DNA of 64,000 bases from Symbiodinium natans (lineage: Eukaryota; Sar; Dinophyceae; Suessiales; Symbiodiniaceae): contig CAJNDS010002142.1 of the NCBI GenBank assembly GCA_905221605.1, positions 266,001 to 330,000 of the forward strand, given 5' to 3'. Under the pieces are notes generated by a model that worked only from the letters and a program-made list of their open reading frames with translations, was not told the DNA's origin and searched no databases. Within the stretch, counting starts at the first letter, position 1. Every line of letters begins with the position of its first letter. Shown here piece by piece: positions 51,601 through 60,775 of the stretch. A program made the position numbers and the translations under genes.

Positions 51601-54600
51601 CTTCCAGGGTTTCTTCCCAAAGAGCCCAAAACCCCTTAAATTAAGGAATATTCCTGAAATCATACTAAGGGTCCCTATATGGTTGAAGGAGTATTGCTGA
51701 ATTAAGGGGTTTTGGGCTCTCTGGGTTAGCTTCTGCTTGTCGTATTGACGAATCTCAGCCGGCAAACCCAAACCGATCCTCAGGTTCATGCACGTTCAGT
51801 GTGCCATGACCCTAAACCCTAAACCCTAAACCCTAAACCCTAAACCCTAAACCCTAAACCCTAAACCCTAAACCCTAAATGATTCCGGGATCTGCCATCC
51901 TTCAACCCTAATATCGATGTTTCCAACCCGCCCTTTGCTACTCCCGAGGTGGATGCAGCCCGTCTAGCCCAGGCCGGGAGGAGACTTGTCACAGGGTTGG
52001 GGGAGGGGCGGTAGGGGGGGCGAGGCCAAAACCCCAACCCATGTGCAGGATCGGGTGGGCGGTACAGGGGGGGTAGGGTGGTGGGGGTAACCCACTCTTC
52101 AAAAGCGGGGTGCAGAGGGGGGGGGGGGGGGGGGGGGTGGGGGGGGTGGGGGGGGGGGGGGGGGGGCGGCGGGGTTGCGGGCAAGATGGACTTAACCGTA
52201 TGGTCCGGAATTCAGAAAAGCAGTCGGTACCCCCCAAACCCCACAGCATATCAGCTCTCGGCTTCTTCTGAACCACTTGTTTTCTCCCTATCCCTATGCT
52301 TCCGTACTTCCGGGGACCTAACAGTCAGGTTACTGGAGCCGCTTAAGGACTGAATTATTGCATCCCTGGAAGTATTAACTCTCTGAACCCTAAGCCTAAA
52401 CCCTAAACCCTAAACCCTAAACCCTAAACCCTAAACCCTAAACCCTAAACCCTAAACCCTAAACCCTAAACCCTAAACCCTAAACCGCAAGCTTCCGAAC
52501 AGGTTGCGGTGGCAGCTGGAGGTGGTTTCGGCAGTTCCCGCGAGAGGTGCCCTTCCTGGAGTTCGGCGTGGAGTCCTATGGACCTTAAAGACTAAACCTT
52601 AGAATCCTTTTAGGGTTTGGGGTTTAGGGTTTAGGGTTTTAGGGTTTAGGGTTTAGGGTTTAGGCCTAAGCCCTATAGACCCCCCAAGGCCTATTCCCTG
52701 AACGGCTTTCGTTCTAGACCTCATGCGCTGAAGGGCTCTTGGGCTTTGACGGTTTCGCAGCCTTTTGTGGGTGTTGTACCCAAGGGCCGAAGTTTTAGGG
52801 CCTACTTGATGAATAGAGCCTACTTTATCACAAGGGTTTAGGGTTTAGGGTCTAGGGTTTAGGGTCTAGGGTTTAGGATTCTAAGGTCTACTCCTTAAAT
52901 GAGGGATGTTGGGCTTGCTGGGCCAAAGTGCAAGGGTCAGGGCTCGGAGGCAGGGCGTACGAGTTGTTTTTGGGAACCCTGCTAGGTTTAGGGTTTAGGG
53001 TTTCCTAAACCCTAAACCCTAGAACCCTAAACCCTAGAACCCTAAACCCTAGAACCCTGAACCCTAGAACCCTGAACCCTCAGCCCGAAGGCTTCCGGTT
53101 TGGGGGTCAGTCTAACGGTCTCGGCTTCATGTGCTACTTCGGAAGTTCTGACTTTAGCATTAGGCTGTAGGCACAAGGCCGCATCGGAGGTTACGAACCC
53201 TAGACGCTAAACCCCAACCCTGCTCGGTTTCGGATGAAGGGTTAAGGATTTCAGGGTTTAGGGTTTAGGGTTCAGGGTTCAGGGTTTAGGGTTTAGGGTT
53301 TAGGGTTTAGGGTTTAGGGCATGAGCCGAAGGTACCGGCAGCCGACGTCGGGTGATGAGATTGCGGATCTTTGGCAGAGATCATAGGGGCTGCTTGTGGT
53401 TCGCAACCACTTCCCGGTCTGGGGGTTTAGGGTTTAGGGTTTAGGGTTTAGGGTTTAGGGTTTAGGGTTTAGGGTTTAGGGTTTAGGGTTTAGGGTTTAG
53501 GGTTTGAGGTTCAGGGTTTTTCTGGGGGTTTCGGGTTTTGGGGTTCAAGGTTTCAGGTTTAGGGCGAGTTAGATGACGTCTTGTTTTTGAGCGCCTGGAG
53601 ACATCGGCACAAGGTGTTGCCTACTGTGTTTTGTCTTTGCCGTAGGGCCCTCTTTTTTGGGAACAGCGCAGTTAGGGCCTGTGCAGGATAGTCTTACACC
53701 CGAAACTTTAAACCTCCCTTCACCCTAATCGGCTCACAGGGAAGTCTTCGGCATCTCTGGGATGAGGTCACCGAGCTCAAGGCACTGGGGAAGGGCAAGA
53801 GGGCTACAGTAAACTGCAAGCCCCAAAACCCCCCTTAGCCTTCAACCCTAAAACGGCTGACACCCAAATTGCTCCACCCCCCTAAGCCTTAAGCCCTAAA
53901 AGTCCTAAACCCTTGGCCCGTATTCCCTGGGCTGGCAGCCTTTCACGGCCCTGCTGGTCCTGAAAGGACATTCTAAAATTCTAAGTCCTGCGGGCGAGCT
54001 TAGTGTTCGGGGTTTAGGTTGAAGTATTCAGGGTTACCCGAAATTCGGGTTGAGGGCTTAGAGTTTAGGGGTTAGGGCTTAGGCCCTTGGTGAGAAGTGA
54101 TGCAGGAAGTGGCCACGGAGGCTTGAGCCTCCAGCCGATTCTGATTCGCAACGGTCGTATGTGGGTAGGTCCTTAAATTTAGGGTGCTTATTTGAGGTCC
54201 TTATTCTACGGAGGCCCTGCTATTTGTAGGACCCCAAAAGGGACCCTGATGTAGAAGAACTACCCATGTAGGTAGACAGATATGAGTATATCTGTATTTG
54301 TACAGATATGTATATACTCAGATGCTAGCACCTAGCCTACCCTCGAGCATTAATCAGAGTAACAAGGCCACGGGGCGAATCCAGACTCTCCCTATAAATG
54401 TTAGACACGAATGGCCACCTTTACCCTTTAACCCCCCTGCCCCCCGCATGCTCCTGCTCCCTAAGCCCTCAACCGTAAACCTGAAATTCTCGAGGAGGCC
54501 GTCGCCCAGGCGGACACGCGGCTGGCGTTGGTGAGAAGCAAGGCCGCGCGAGACGCGCGCTGTTGCATGAGTTGACTTTCACGGCTTTGCCTTGGTTTTT

Positions 54601-57600
54601 GTGTAAGAATAATGATAGGCTTTTAGGGCTTCGGGGGCTTTGAGTGCATACGGCATGCATACTTATGTGTGTGTGTACATGTATGTATGTGCATATGCAA
54701 GAATATGTATGTATGTATGTAACCCAAAGCACCCCAAACCCTAAACCCTGAAAAACGGCAAAACCGTAACCCTTCTCTCCTGAACCCTCAAGCCCCTCAA
54801 AAAATAAAAATAAGGCCTAAAGCCTGAGCCCTAAGCCCTAAACCCTAAACCCTAAACCCAAAACCCTAAACCCTAAACCCTAAATCCTAAACCCTAAACC
54901 CTAAACCCTCTCCGAAGGTCAAGGTGCAGGAAGCCGGGCACCTGCAACGCCTGGAGCTGTCCAGAGCCCAGGCCGCTGGTCTGCAGCCGAGCTTGGAGCC
55001 GTTTAGGGTTTAGGGTTTAGGGTTTAGGGTTTGGGGTTTGGGGTTTAGGGTCTAGGGCTAGGGTCTAGGGTCTGGGGGGGGGGGGGGCGGCTGGTTTACA
55101 GCCTACCCTGAACGCTATGGGGGGGGGGGGGGGAGTAGTTGCGGCAGGGGACAGCTGGATCCCTCCAAGCCGAAGCTCCCCCGAAGGAGAGCTGCCGCAG
55201 CTTTGAACGGGAGCTCGCCGCTGCAGAGGCTTCGTTACCTGTTTTTGGCTCAAGAGCTAGGTCGGCTCTGGGATATTTATATTTTCCCTTGTTGAGTTGA
55301 AGAGGCTCATATTAGACTCATACTCAGAGGGCTTTCAGCCATTCTAGAGAATGCCCCCCCCAAACAACAGATGATCATCCTTGTATTACCCTCAGAAGGA
55401 AGAATCTGTGTTTTTGGGTGGTTCTTAGGCAAAGTGGTAGTTATTTGCAGACGTGGCTAGTTATACAAGTAGGTTATAGGGGTTTAGGGTTTTTAGGGTT
55501 TATTGATCCTGAACCTTAAAGGGATCCTTGAACCCTTCATGAACCCTATAGGGTTTGGGGTTGAGGGCTTCGTGTCTCAACTCTAAACCGCAGACAGTTG
55601 TCTTGTTCTAGATACCTTACAGACAACGCGCTATCGTAGTCCAAGCTTCGAAGACAAAAGCCCTAAATGCTTGGGCCTCTTGTGGGGGAAGCCCTAAACC
55701 CTAAACCCTAAACCCTAAACCCTAAAGGAGGGTCGGGGGTGGGGCGGGCAGGGATGGTTTCAGTTGATTTGAGGTTTCGGGCTTGGGGTTTGGCGTGTAG
55801 GGTCTATGGCTCCCCAGAAACCCCAATACCCCTGAGTTACGGAATCTTCCTTAGGGTTTAGGGTTTAGGGTTTGGGGTTATAAGTATGGTAACTGTTTTT
55901 AGAATTGTTTTTAGGTTTTTTTACTTGGAGGTTCATTTGGATTAGTCATGGCTAGCATGATATATAGCCCTTTTTAGGGCATTTAGGACCTGCGTTATAG
56001 GGGTTTAGGGTTGAGGGTTATAAGCATGATTTGTAGATTTAAAGCCCTATTTAAGGATATTTATGACCCTACTCGTAACTCCCCATGGACCTGCAAGCAG
56101 CGGTTCAAGGTTTGTAAAGGTTTATAGGGAGCTGGAGAGCTGCTAACAAGACCCCAACTCTACTTAGGGAGCCGTCTGAGACCTCGAAGGTTTCGGGTCC
56201 TCACTATGAAGTAAGGCTGATGACGATGGCGATGGTGGTGATGATGATGATGATGTTGCTGATGGTCCTGCTCATGATGGAGTGGACTTTCGCTGTTTGT
56301 ACACCTTATGTAATGCCAAAGGCCAACCTTTTGTTCCACTAGGAACCTGCCAGTGGGATACGGTGGTTGCCCCTAACCCCTACACCCTAAACCCTAAACC
56401 CTAAACCCTAAACTGGCTTTGGCACTTAGGGCTTGTAGGCCCTCGGCTGCCAGAAACCCTAAACCCCAAAAAACCCTTAAAAACCCTAAAAAACCCCAAA
56501 AACCCTAAAAACCCTAAAAACCCCCAAAACCTTAAAAAACAACCTAAAAACCATAAAAAAACCCCTAAAAACCCTAAAACCAGAGGCTGCCTCCGCCTTG
56601 AAAGAGTCGGAATGCCAGCAGCTGCGGCGGGAGCTGCAGGCTGACGGGGTGGGGCGGAAATACGATTTTTGTACTATTTAGGGTTTGTAACATAGGGCTT
56701 TTGGGTATATACTTTAGGGTTTGTAATATGTGGTTTATAATATAGTTAGGGTTAGATCATAGGGTTTTTTGGGTATACACTTTAGGGTTCATAATACAGA
56801 GTGTAGGCTTTGGGGTTCAGAGTTTGTAATATATGGTTGATAATATAATTAGGGCTATATCACAAAGGGTTCAGGGCTGGGTCTATGTTTTAGGGTATAT
56901 GGGTTCAGCATGTAGGGGGCTGGCTTAGGACGTACAGCTTAGAGGGTGGAAGGTATAGGGTCTAGAGGGTTTTGGGGTTTCGCGATGATTCATACACGCT
57001 GCAACAGGTGCGCGCGCGTCTCTTTTCTACAATGAACAGTTTCACTGTCCGGCAGCGTCGAACGTCCCCGCGTTGCAGTTGCTGTGACATTTTGGCCCAT
57101 CAATCAGAGACCTCTCTCCCCCCCCCCCCCCACATACGTAGCCTTTACCTCAACATACCCGTATAGAGTGTGACATATTCTACTTGATACACTTCGAGAT
57201 GTGATGAACTACTCGAGTATAGGTCATATTTGACCATCTACCGGAACATATCTTCAGAATATGATATTATGCTGTACTATACGATAGATATACTGTCTCA
57301 ACATTGTACTAATCTATAGACCCTAAACCCTAGACCCCAAACCTCAACTCCCAACCCCCAAACCCCAAACCCCAAACCCCAAACCCCAAACCATCTATCC
57401 TAGAGGAGCTCCAAGACCATGTGGCCGCTGAGTCGCCAGATGCGGTGCGGCAAGAGCTGGCGGAGAGCCTGGGGCTTGGGCTTAGGGTTTAGGGTTTGGT
57501 GTTTGGGGTTTGGCGTTTGGCGTTTGGCGTTTGGGGTTTGGCGTTTGGCGTTTAGGGTCCACGCCTAGGACGGTACTCAGAGATCCTCTCATATGCCTAA

Positions 57601-57738
57601 ACCCCCAACCCTAAACCCTGAGCCCTAGAAACCCTAAACCTAAGCCCAGCACATCCACTCCGGAGCACCACCGCCCCATCCCCCCCCCCCCCCCCCCCAG
57701 GCCAGCAGAAGCTCGCGGACGTAATCGCCGAAGAGTGA
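45636..57738 (+). CDS. Predicted coiled-coil gene of many micro-exons
   Basis: From an ATG exon at 45636 to a stop at 57736 lie at least a dozen islands, nearly all phase 0 at both ends: 45636, 45809, 46460, 49021, 49880, 51130, 53740, 54495, 54930, 55187, 56586, 57406 and 57701. Each is rich in Glu, Gln, Leu, Ala and Arg, and joined they would form a largely helical, coiled-coil protein of more than 200 residues with a basic N-terminus. No named family is recognised. The junctions at 46491, 52516 and 57474 are not resolved, and two adjacent genes cannot be excluded. Confidence 0.4.
45809..45868 (+). CDS. Coiled-coil gene exon
   Basis: GACTGGCAG|GCG opens AVVALRQSHGLLATALERED, donor GAC|GTCAGC, phase 0. 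Confidence 0.5.
46248..46371. mobile_element. Fold-back element family E, best copy
   Basis: CTACTATCTGTTTAAGAACCC at the left mirrors GGGTTCTTAAGCAGTTGGTAG at the right. Confidence 0.75.
46460..46491 (+). CDS. Coiled-coil gene exon
   Basis: CTGCGCAG|GAA opens EVAQTTSDKL and ends CTG AG|GCCTCT. The frame stays open beyond. Confidence 0.4.
47148..47257. mobile_element. Fold-back element family B2
   Basis: TTGGTAGCCGATGGGGTACCC at the left mirrors GGTTCCTGGGCTACC at the right. Confidence 0.7.
47589..47664 (+). CDS. Candidate exon
   Basis: TTTGCCCAG|CTC opens LFGWPNGYRRAYYAAIFKSK and ends GAA G|GCTATT. Aromatic-rich, unlike the coiled-coil islands around it. Confidence 0.3.
47832..47944. mobile_element. 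Fold-back element family D
   Basis: GTGCTTGGAGGTTCATGAG at the left mirrors AATGAACTTCCAAATGG at the right. Confidence 0.7.
48623..48720. mobile_element. Fold-back element family I
   Basis: CAGGGGTCGGACAAATTACG at the left and CTATTCTAATTGTTAGGGCCCC at the right. Confidence 0.7.
49021..49056 (+). CDS. Coiled-coil gene micro-exon
   Basis: GGGTAGCGAG|GTG opens VARNEKDELSSE, GC donor GAG|GCATCC, phase 0. CCCTAAA precedes and a 220-bp TTTAGGG array follows. Confidence 0.45.
49082..49302. repeat. TTTAGGG array, longest perfect block
   Basis: About thirty units with occasional TTAGGG slips and TTTGGGG variants. Confidence 0.95.
49636..49737. mobile_element. Fold-back element family I
   Basis: TAGGGGCCGGAATAATTACTAG at the left and TAGTCTCACTGTTAAGGCCCC at the right, lying between the two telomeric arrays of one intron. 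Confidence 0.7.
49758..49866. repeat. CCCTAAA array
   Basis: About fifteen units ending 14 bp before the exon at 49880; with 49082-49302 it forms inverted arrays at the two ends of one intron. Confidence 0.95.
49880..49930 (+). CDS. Coiled-coil gene exon
   Basis: GCCGCCAG|GTC opens VSASSQKLREGVELRDE, GC donor GAG|GCCATG, phase 0. Confidence 0.5.
50157..50340. repeat. G-rich low-complexity tract
   Basis: Runs of 7-13 G separated by TA, TT or CC, near-continuous for 180 bp. The Pro/Gly-only open frames on both strands here are artefacts. Confidence 0.95.
50486..50579. repeat. CCCTAAA array
   Basis: Thirteen units. Confidence 0.95.
50938..51044. mobile_element. Fold-back element family H
   Basis: GGGTTTTGGGTACCCTTAATA at the left and CCCCTATTTTCGGAAGCCCC at the right. 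Confidence 0.55.
51130..51174 (+). CDS. Coiled-coil gene exon
   Basis: AAACCCGAG|GCC opens ALELAAHLRGEWRAE, donor GAA|GTCCCG, phase 0. Confidence 0.5.
51616..51726. mobile_element. Fold-back element family C, best copy
   Basis: CCCAAAGAGCCCAAAACCCC at the left mirrors GGGGTTTTGGGCTCTCTGGG at the right. Confidence 0.8.
51810..51879. repeat. CCCTAAA array
   Basis: Ten units. Confidence 0.95.
52391..52488. repeat. CCCTAAA array
   Basis: Fourteen units upstream of the island at 52516. Confidence 0.95.
52516..52582 (+). CDS. Candidate exon, frame uncertain
   Basis: After GGTGGCAG one frame reads WRWFRQFPREVPFLEFGVES. All three frames are open for 20 codons or more. Bracketed by CCCTAAA and TTTAGGG. 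Confidence 0.35.
53005..53075. repeat. 15-bp tandem CCCTAAACCCTAGAA
   Basis: About four units, a higher-order repeat built from two telomere variants. Confidence 0.85.
53321..53382 (+). CDS. Open frame with ATG, 20 codons
   Basis: MSRRYRQPTSGDEIADLWQ then Arg-Ser-TAG. Lies between two TTTAGGG arrays; no splice pair is evident. Confidence 0.25.
53425..53505. repeat. TTTAGGG array
   Basis: Eleven to twelve units. Confidence 0.95.
53740..53808 (+). CDS. Coiled-coil gene exon
   Basis: GGCTCACAG|GGA opens GSLRHLWDEVTELKALGKG, strong donor ACA|GTAAAC, phase 0. Among the best splice-site pairs of this gene. Confidence 0.55.
54495..54530 (+). CDS. Coiled-coil gene micro-exon
   Basis: TTCTCGAG|GAG opens EAVAQADTRLAL, strong donor TTG|GTGAGA, phase 0. 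Confidence 0.5.
54930..54971 (+). CDS. Coiled-coil gene exon
   Basis: AAGGTGCAG|GAA opens EAGHLQRLELSRAQ, GC donor CAG|GCCGCT, phase 0. Bracketed by CCCTAAA and TTTAGGG. Confidence 0.5.
55187..55228 (+). CDS. Coiled-coil gene exon
   Basis: CCCCGAAG|GAG opens ESCRSFERELAAAE, GC donor GAG|GCTTCG, phase 0. Confidence 0.5.
55232..55254 (+). other. Possible relic of a dinoflagellate spliced leader
   Basis: TCGTTACCTGTTTTTGGCTC then AAG contains TTTTGGCTCAAG, the 3' dozen bases of the conserved dinoflagellate leader, with partial agreement before it. It lies just past an exon donor and may be chance. Confidence 0.3.
55336..55441. mobile_element. Fold-back element family E, degenerate
   Basis: CCTTGTATTACCCTCAGAAGG body and GGTTCTTAGGCAAAGTGGTAG end; left arm damaged. 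Confidence 0.5.
55919..56096. mobile_element. Fold-back element family D, enlarged
   Basis: TACTTGGAGGTTCATTTGG at the left faces CCCATGGACCTGCAAG at the right; telomere-like GGGTTTAGGG lies in the middle. Confidence 0.55.
56450..56580. repeat. CCCTAAAAA-type array
   Basis: Units of CCCTAAAAA and CCCCAAAAA, the complement of the GGGTTTTTA variant seen at 28375. Confidence 0.85.
56586..56639 (+). CDS. Coiled-coil gene exon
   Basis: AACCAGAG|GCT opens AASALKESECQQLRRELQ, GC donor CAG|GCTGAC, phase 0. Confidence 0.55.
57406..57474 (+). CDS. Coiled-coil gene exon
   Basis: ATCCTAGAG|GAG opens ELQDHVAAESPDAVRQELAE; the donor is unclear. Confidence 0.45.
57701..57738 (+). CDS. Possible terminal exon of the coiled-coil gene
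   Basis: An eighteen-C tract and AG precede GC then QQKLADVIAEE and TGA. The pyrimidine tract is an excellent acceptor, but the phase with 57474 is not settled. Confidence 0.4.
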
Positions 57739-58184
57739 ACTTCCCAGCTGTTTAGGGTTGAGGGCTCCGGACTTGGGATTTGAATTTTGTTTGGGGGGGG
57801 TTTAGGGGGTTGGGGTTCATGGGTTCTGGGTATGAGGGCTCAGGAAGCGTGGTGTAGGACTCGGGTTTGGAGCTTCAGGTTTCAGGGCTGTCTCTGTGCA
57901 GTTTAGGGAGACCGACTGCGTTCGATCATAGGTTTCTTGGATTTGGCCTGGCCCTGCGCGGTTGGGTGAGGGTTGAGGGATGCAGGTCTCCACGGGTACC
58001 GGATAGCACAAGCCCGAAACCCAAAACCCTAAACCCTAAAAGGCGCCAGAGCCCGAGTTTTTTTTAGGGTTTGGAGCTTTGCGGGGTCTGGTCTACATGT
58101 AGACTGCCCTGAGGGCAAAAACACCCTTCAAAAAAGGTATATATACCTCGGATCATCATAAGGTTCCCTATTATGATTATTCCG

Positions 58185-58265
58185 TGAAAACTATATATAT
58201 ACACATATATATATATATATTTATATTTACATATACATATATACATATACATATATATATATATA
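58185..58265. repeat. AT microsatellite
   Basis: TATATATACATATA units inside a short AT-rich block. Confidence 0.9.
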
Positions 58266-58368
58266 GTTTTGTTGGGTGGGGGCTTAGTGAAGGGTATATA
58301 GGGTGCTTTGTCTGCCAAGGCAGGCGGCAGCCAGCGGCAGACAGCTCAGAAGTCCGGCGTTGAGTACC

Positions 58369-58547
58369 ACTTGGAGGTTCATAAGAACCACTTATAACTG
58401 GGTTTAGGGTTGTTTAGGGTTTAGGGTTTAGGGCTTAGGGCTTACTTATAATAGGGATAACCCCTATAAGGCCCTTTAGGGGTACTATAAGTAGGGATTA
58501 TAAGTACAGTTAGAATTGGTTGGGAAGTACCATGAACCTCCAAGTAC
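58369..58547. mobile_element. Fold-back element family D, enlarged
   Basis: TACCACTTGGAGGTTCATAAG at the left mirrors ACCATGAACCTCCAAGTAC at the right; telomeric units sit in the centre. Confidence 0.75.
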
Positions 58548-58595
58548 AAAGGCGGTTGCCTGCTACAGAGCAGCCAGATCGAGGGCTACCAGAGG

Positions 58596-58738
58596 GGTCG
58601 GAAGAATTACTAGCTGTATTCCCGTAATGGTCCCCTTGTAATTACCCTTTAATAATCCCCCCCCCCCCTTCAAAAAAGCAATAAACAGAGAGCGAGAGAC
58701 AGAGACTAAAAAAGCCTATTCTAATCATTAAAGCCACT
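58596..58738. mobile_element. Fold-back element family I
   Basis: AGGGGTCGGAAGAATTACTAG at the left, CTATTCTAATCATTAAAGCC at the right, with a C run and GAGAGCGAGAGACAGAG insert. Confidence 0.65.
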
Positions 58739-58852
58739 CTAGTACCTGCAACTTGAGCTCCTTGCTGTTTAGGATAACGGGCTTTGAATCCTGAGCCCTA
58801 TACACCCTAAACCCTGAAGCCTAAACCCATAAGTGAACTACTCGAGCATACC

Positions 58853-58953
58853 TGGGGATGTTGCCCCTTATACTAAAAGTCCTTAGTAGGGCTGCTAGTA
58901 GCCCCCGATTACAATCCCTATTCAGGACTGTTAGTATGAGGGGGAACATCCCA
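58853..58953. mobile_element. Fold-back element family A, complete copy
   Basis: TGGGGATGTTGCCCCTTATAC at the left mirrors GTATGAGGGGGAACATCCCA at the right; arms of about 38 bp. Confidence 0.8.
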
Positions 58954-59013
58954 AAGTATACCCCTAAACTCATTTCGGATGCAGCGTTCAGCTTCTGAGG
59001 CTGGGGAGACCAG

Positions 59014-59061
59014 GCGCGGGATGCAGCCCACGAAGTGGATGTGCTGAAGAAGGCCGAAAGG
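59014..59061 (+). CDS. Candidate coiled-coil exon
   Basis: GGAGACCAG|GCG opens ARDAAHEVDVLKKAER, donor AGG|GTGCAG, phase 0. Confidence 0.5.
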
Positions 59062-59343
59062 GTGCAGGGTATTACGGCCATGGCTCCTTTTTTTGGGGGG
59101 TTTTAGGATCCCTTATAATCCATTCCCTTGGCCTTGTACCTGTCTTTAACACCTAGTGACCGCATGCAGAATTCATTGACCGACAGAGCATCGACAAATA
59201 TTGTTTCCATATGTGGCCTTCGACCAGGTGCAGCACGCACTAGTATGTAAACGGTATTGAAGACGCCGACGTGCGAAGAAATTGAAGGTACGCCTTGCAA
59301 GCAGCAAAGACCTGAAGGAGAGCCCCCGTGAGTCGATCCCCAC

Positions 59344-59463
59344 TTGGGATGTTCCCTCTTATACGAACAGGCGAACAGTTCTTAGCAGGGACATGCTGGG
59401 ACTATAATAGGGGGTACTAGAATCCCTATTAGGGACTGTTAGTATAAGGGGGAACATCCCAAT
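59344..59463. mobile_element. Fold-back element family A, complete copy
   Basis: TTGGGATGTTCCCTCTTATAC at the left mirrors GTATAAGGGGGAACATCCCAA at the right. Confidence 0.8.
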
Positions 59464-59511
59464 ATCCCACTTCTGTGCTCGAAGCTCGGGGATCTTCCAC
59501 AAAATCGGCAG

Positions 59512-59580
59512 GCTGCGTTGTCGCTGGATGCCGAGCGCGACGAGAAACAGCGTGTTGCTGATGCACGCGCCGCGACCCCA
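59512..59580 (+). CDS. Candidate coiled-coil exon
   Basis: AATCGGCAG|GCT opens AALSLDAERDEKQRVADARA, donor CCA|GTAAGC, phase 0. With 59014 it makes a continuous charged helix. Confidence 0.6.
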
Positions 59581-59630
59581 GTAAGCGGCGTGGATAGCGG
59601 GGGAAGAGTGCTACGTGTCACTGGTCTCAG

Positions 59631-59742
59631 CGACTCCAAGACCCCTTAATTAAAGAATATTTCCTAAGCCGTATAAGCAACCCTCTTATACTTTAAGGAG
59701 TGTTCCTTAATTAAGGGGTATTGGAGTTCTTGGGGTCTTAGA
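59631..59742. mobile_element. Fold-back element family C
   Basis: GACTCCAAGACCCCTTAATT at the left mirrors AATTAAGGGGTATTGGAGTTC at the right. Confidence 0.75.
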
Positions 59743-60582
59743 GTTGCGAGGGATGTCCGTGAAAAGGGTGGCTTGCTGGCACTGCAAGCGGGTCTCTTAT
59801 AAACCCTAAACCCTAAACCGTAAACCGTAAACCCTAAACTCTAAACCCTAAACCGTAAACCCTAAACCCTAAACCCTAAACACCCCTAAACACTATTTAG
59901 CACAGCATCTGCCAGGGCAGCCAGCTCGATCATGCATTCCCCTCCCCATCAATTCCCAAGCGACCTGGTATACTATATGTATATATATATATGTCATTAT
60001 TTATAGATAGAAGTGCATTATATATGTAATTATAAATACATATATATATATATGTATATACAATGTCCCAGACATACTGCGAGGTTCTCTAAGCGAGGGC
60101 CCCCTCTCAGGGCCCGCGCGATATGTTCAGGGCGACCCAAAAGTTCAGTAGGTGCCCTCGCCCAAGCCCTAAACCCAGAACGACGTCTTCAACACTGTAA
60201 GCCCCATAAAACCCTACAGAACCCTACAAACCCTTGAAATCCTACACACCCTATGAATCCGCTATTGGACTTCGTAAGTCTACAGAGTATCCCCGAAAAA
60301 CCTTTTAATCATGCTCATAGTCTACCTTACTAAACCCCAAACCCGAAACCCGAAACCCCGAGCCCTCCTTACCAATACACCAGGGCTTCCAGGCAAACCC
60401 TTGAAACCCTTGAAACCCTAAACCCTACCCTGACACCCTTGAAAACCCCAAACCCAAAATCCTAAACCCTAAACCCTATACACCCTCACCCCTTAAACCC
60501 TTAAAACCCCCAAACCCCTAAACCCCTAAACCCTAAACCCTAAACCCTAAACCCTAAACCCCCAGACATCAGAAATTCCGAG

Positions 60583-60618
60583 GCCCAGGAACTCGAGGAC
60601 GTGGGCGTGGCTCTGCAG
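60583..60618 (+). CDS. Candidate micro-exon
   Basis: AATTCCGAG|GCC opens AQELEDVGVALQ, GC donor CAG|GCAGCT, phase 0. CCCTAAA precedes and TTTAGGG follows. A Gly/Arg-rich reading exists in another frame. Confidence 0.4.
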
Positions 60619-60641
60619 GCAGCTCCAGGTTGAAGGGTGGG

Positions 60642-60775
60642 GTTTAGGGTTTAGGGTTTAGGGTTTAGGGTTTAGGGGTTGTCAGGGTTGTCAGGGTTGT
60701 CAGGGTTGTCAGGGTTGTCAGGGTTGTCAGGGTTGTCAGGGTTGTCAGGGTTGTCAGGGTTGTCAGGGTTGTGGG
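60642..60775. repeat. TTTAGGG units, then GGGTTGTCA 9-mers
   Basis: Four TTTAGGG units lead into about eleven exact GGGTTGTCA units. Confidence 0.95.

Noticed and set aside
54660-54720. Microsatellite-derived open frames near TATGTATG repeats
   Set aside because: Short low-complexity tract; no coding evidence.
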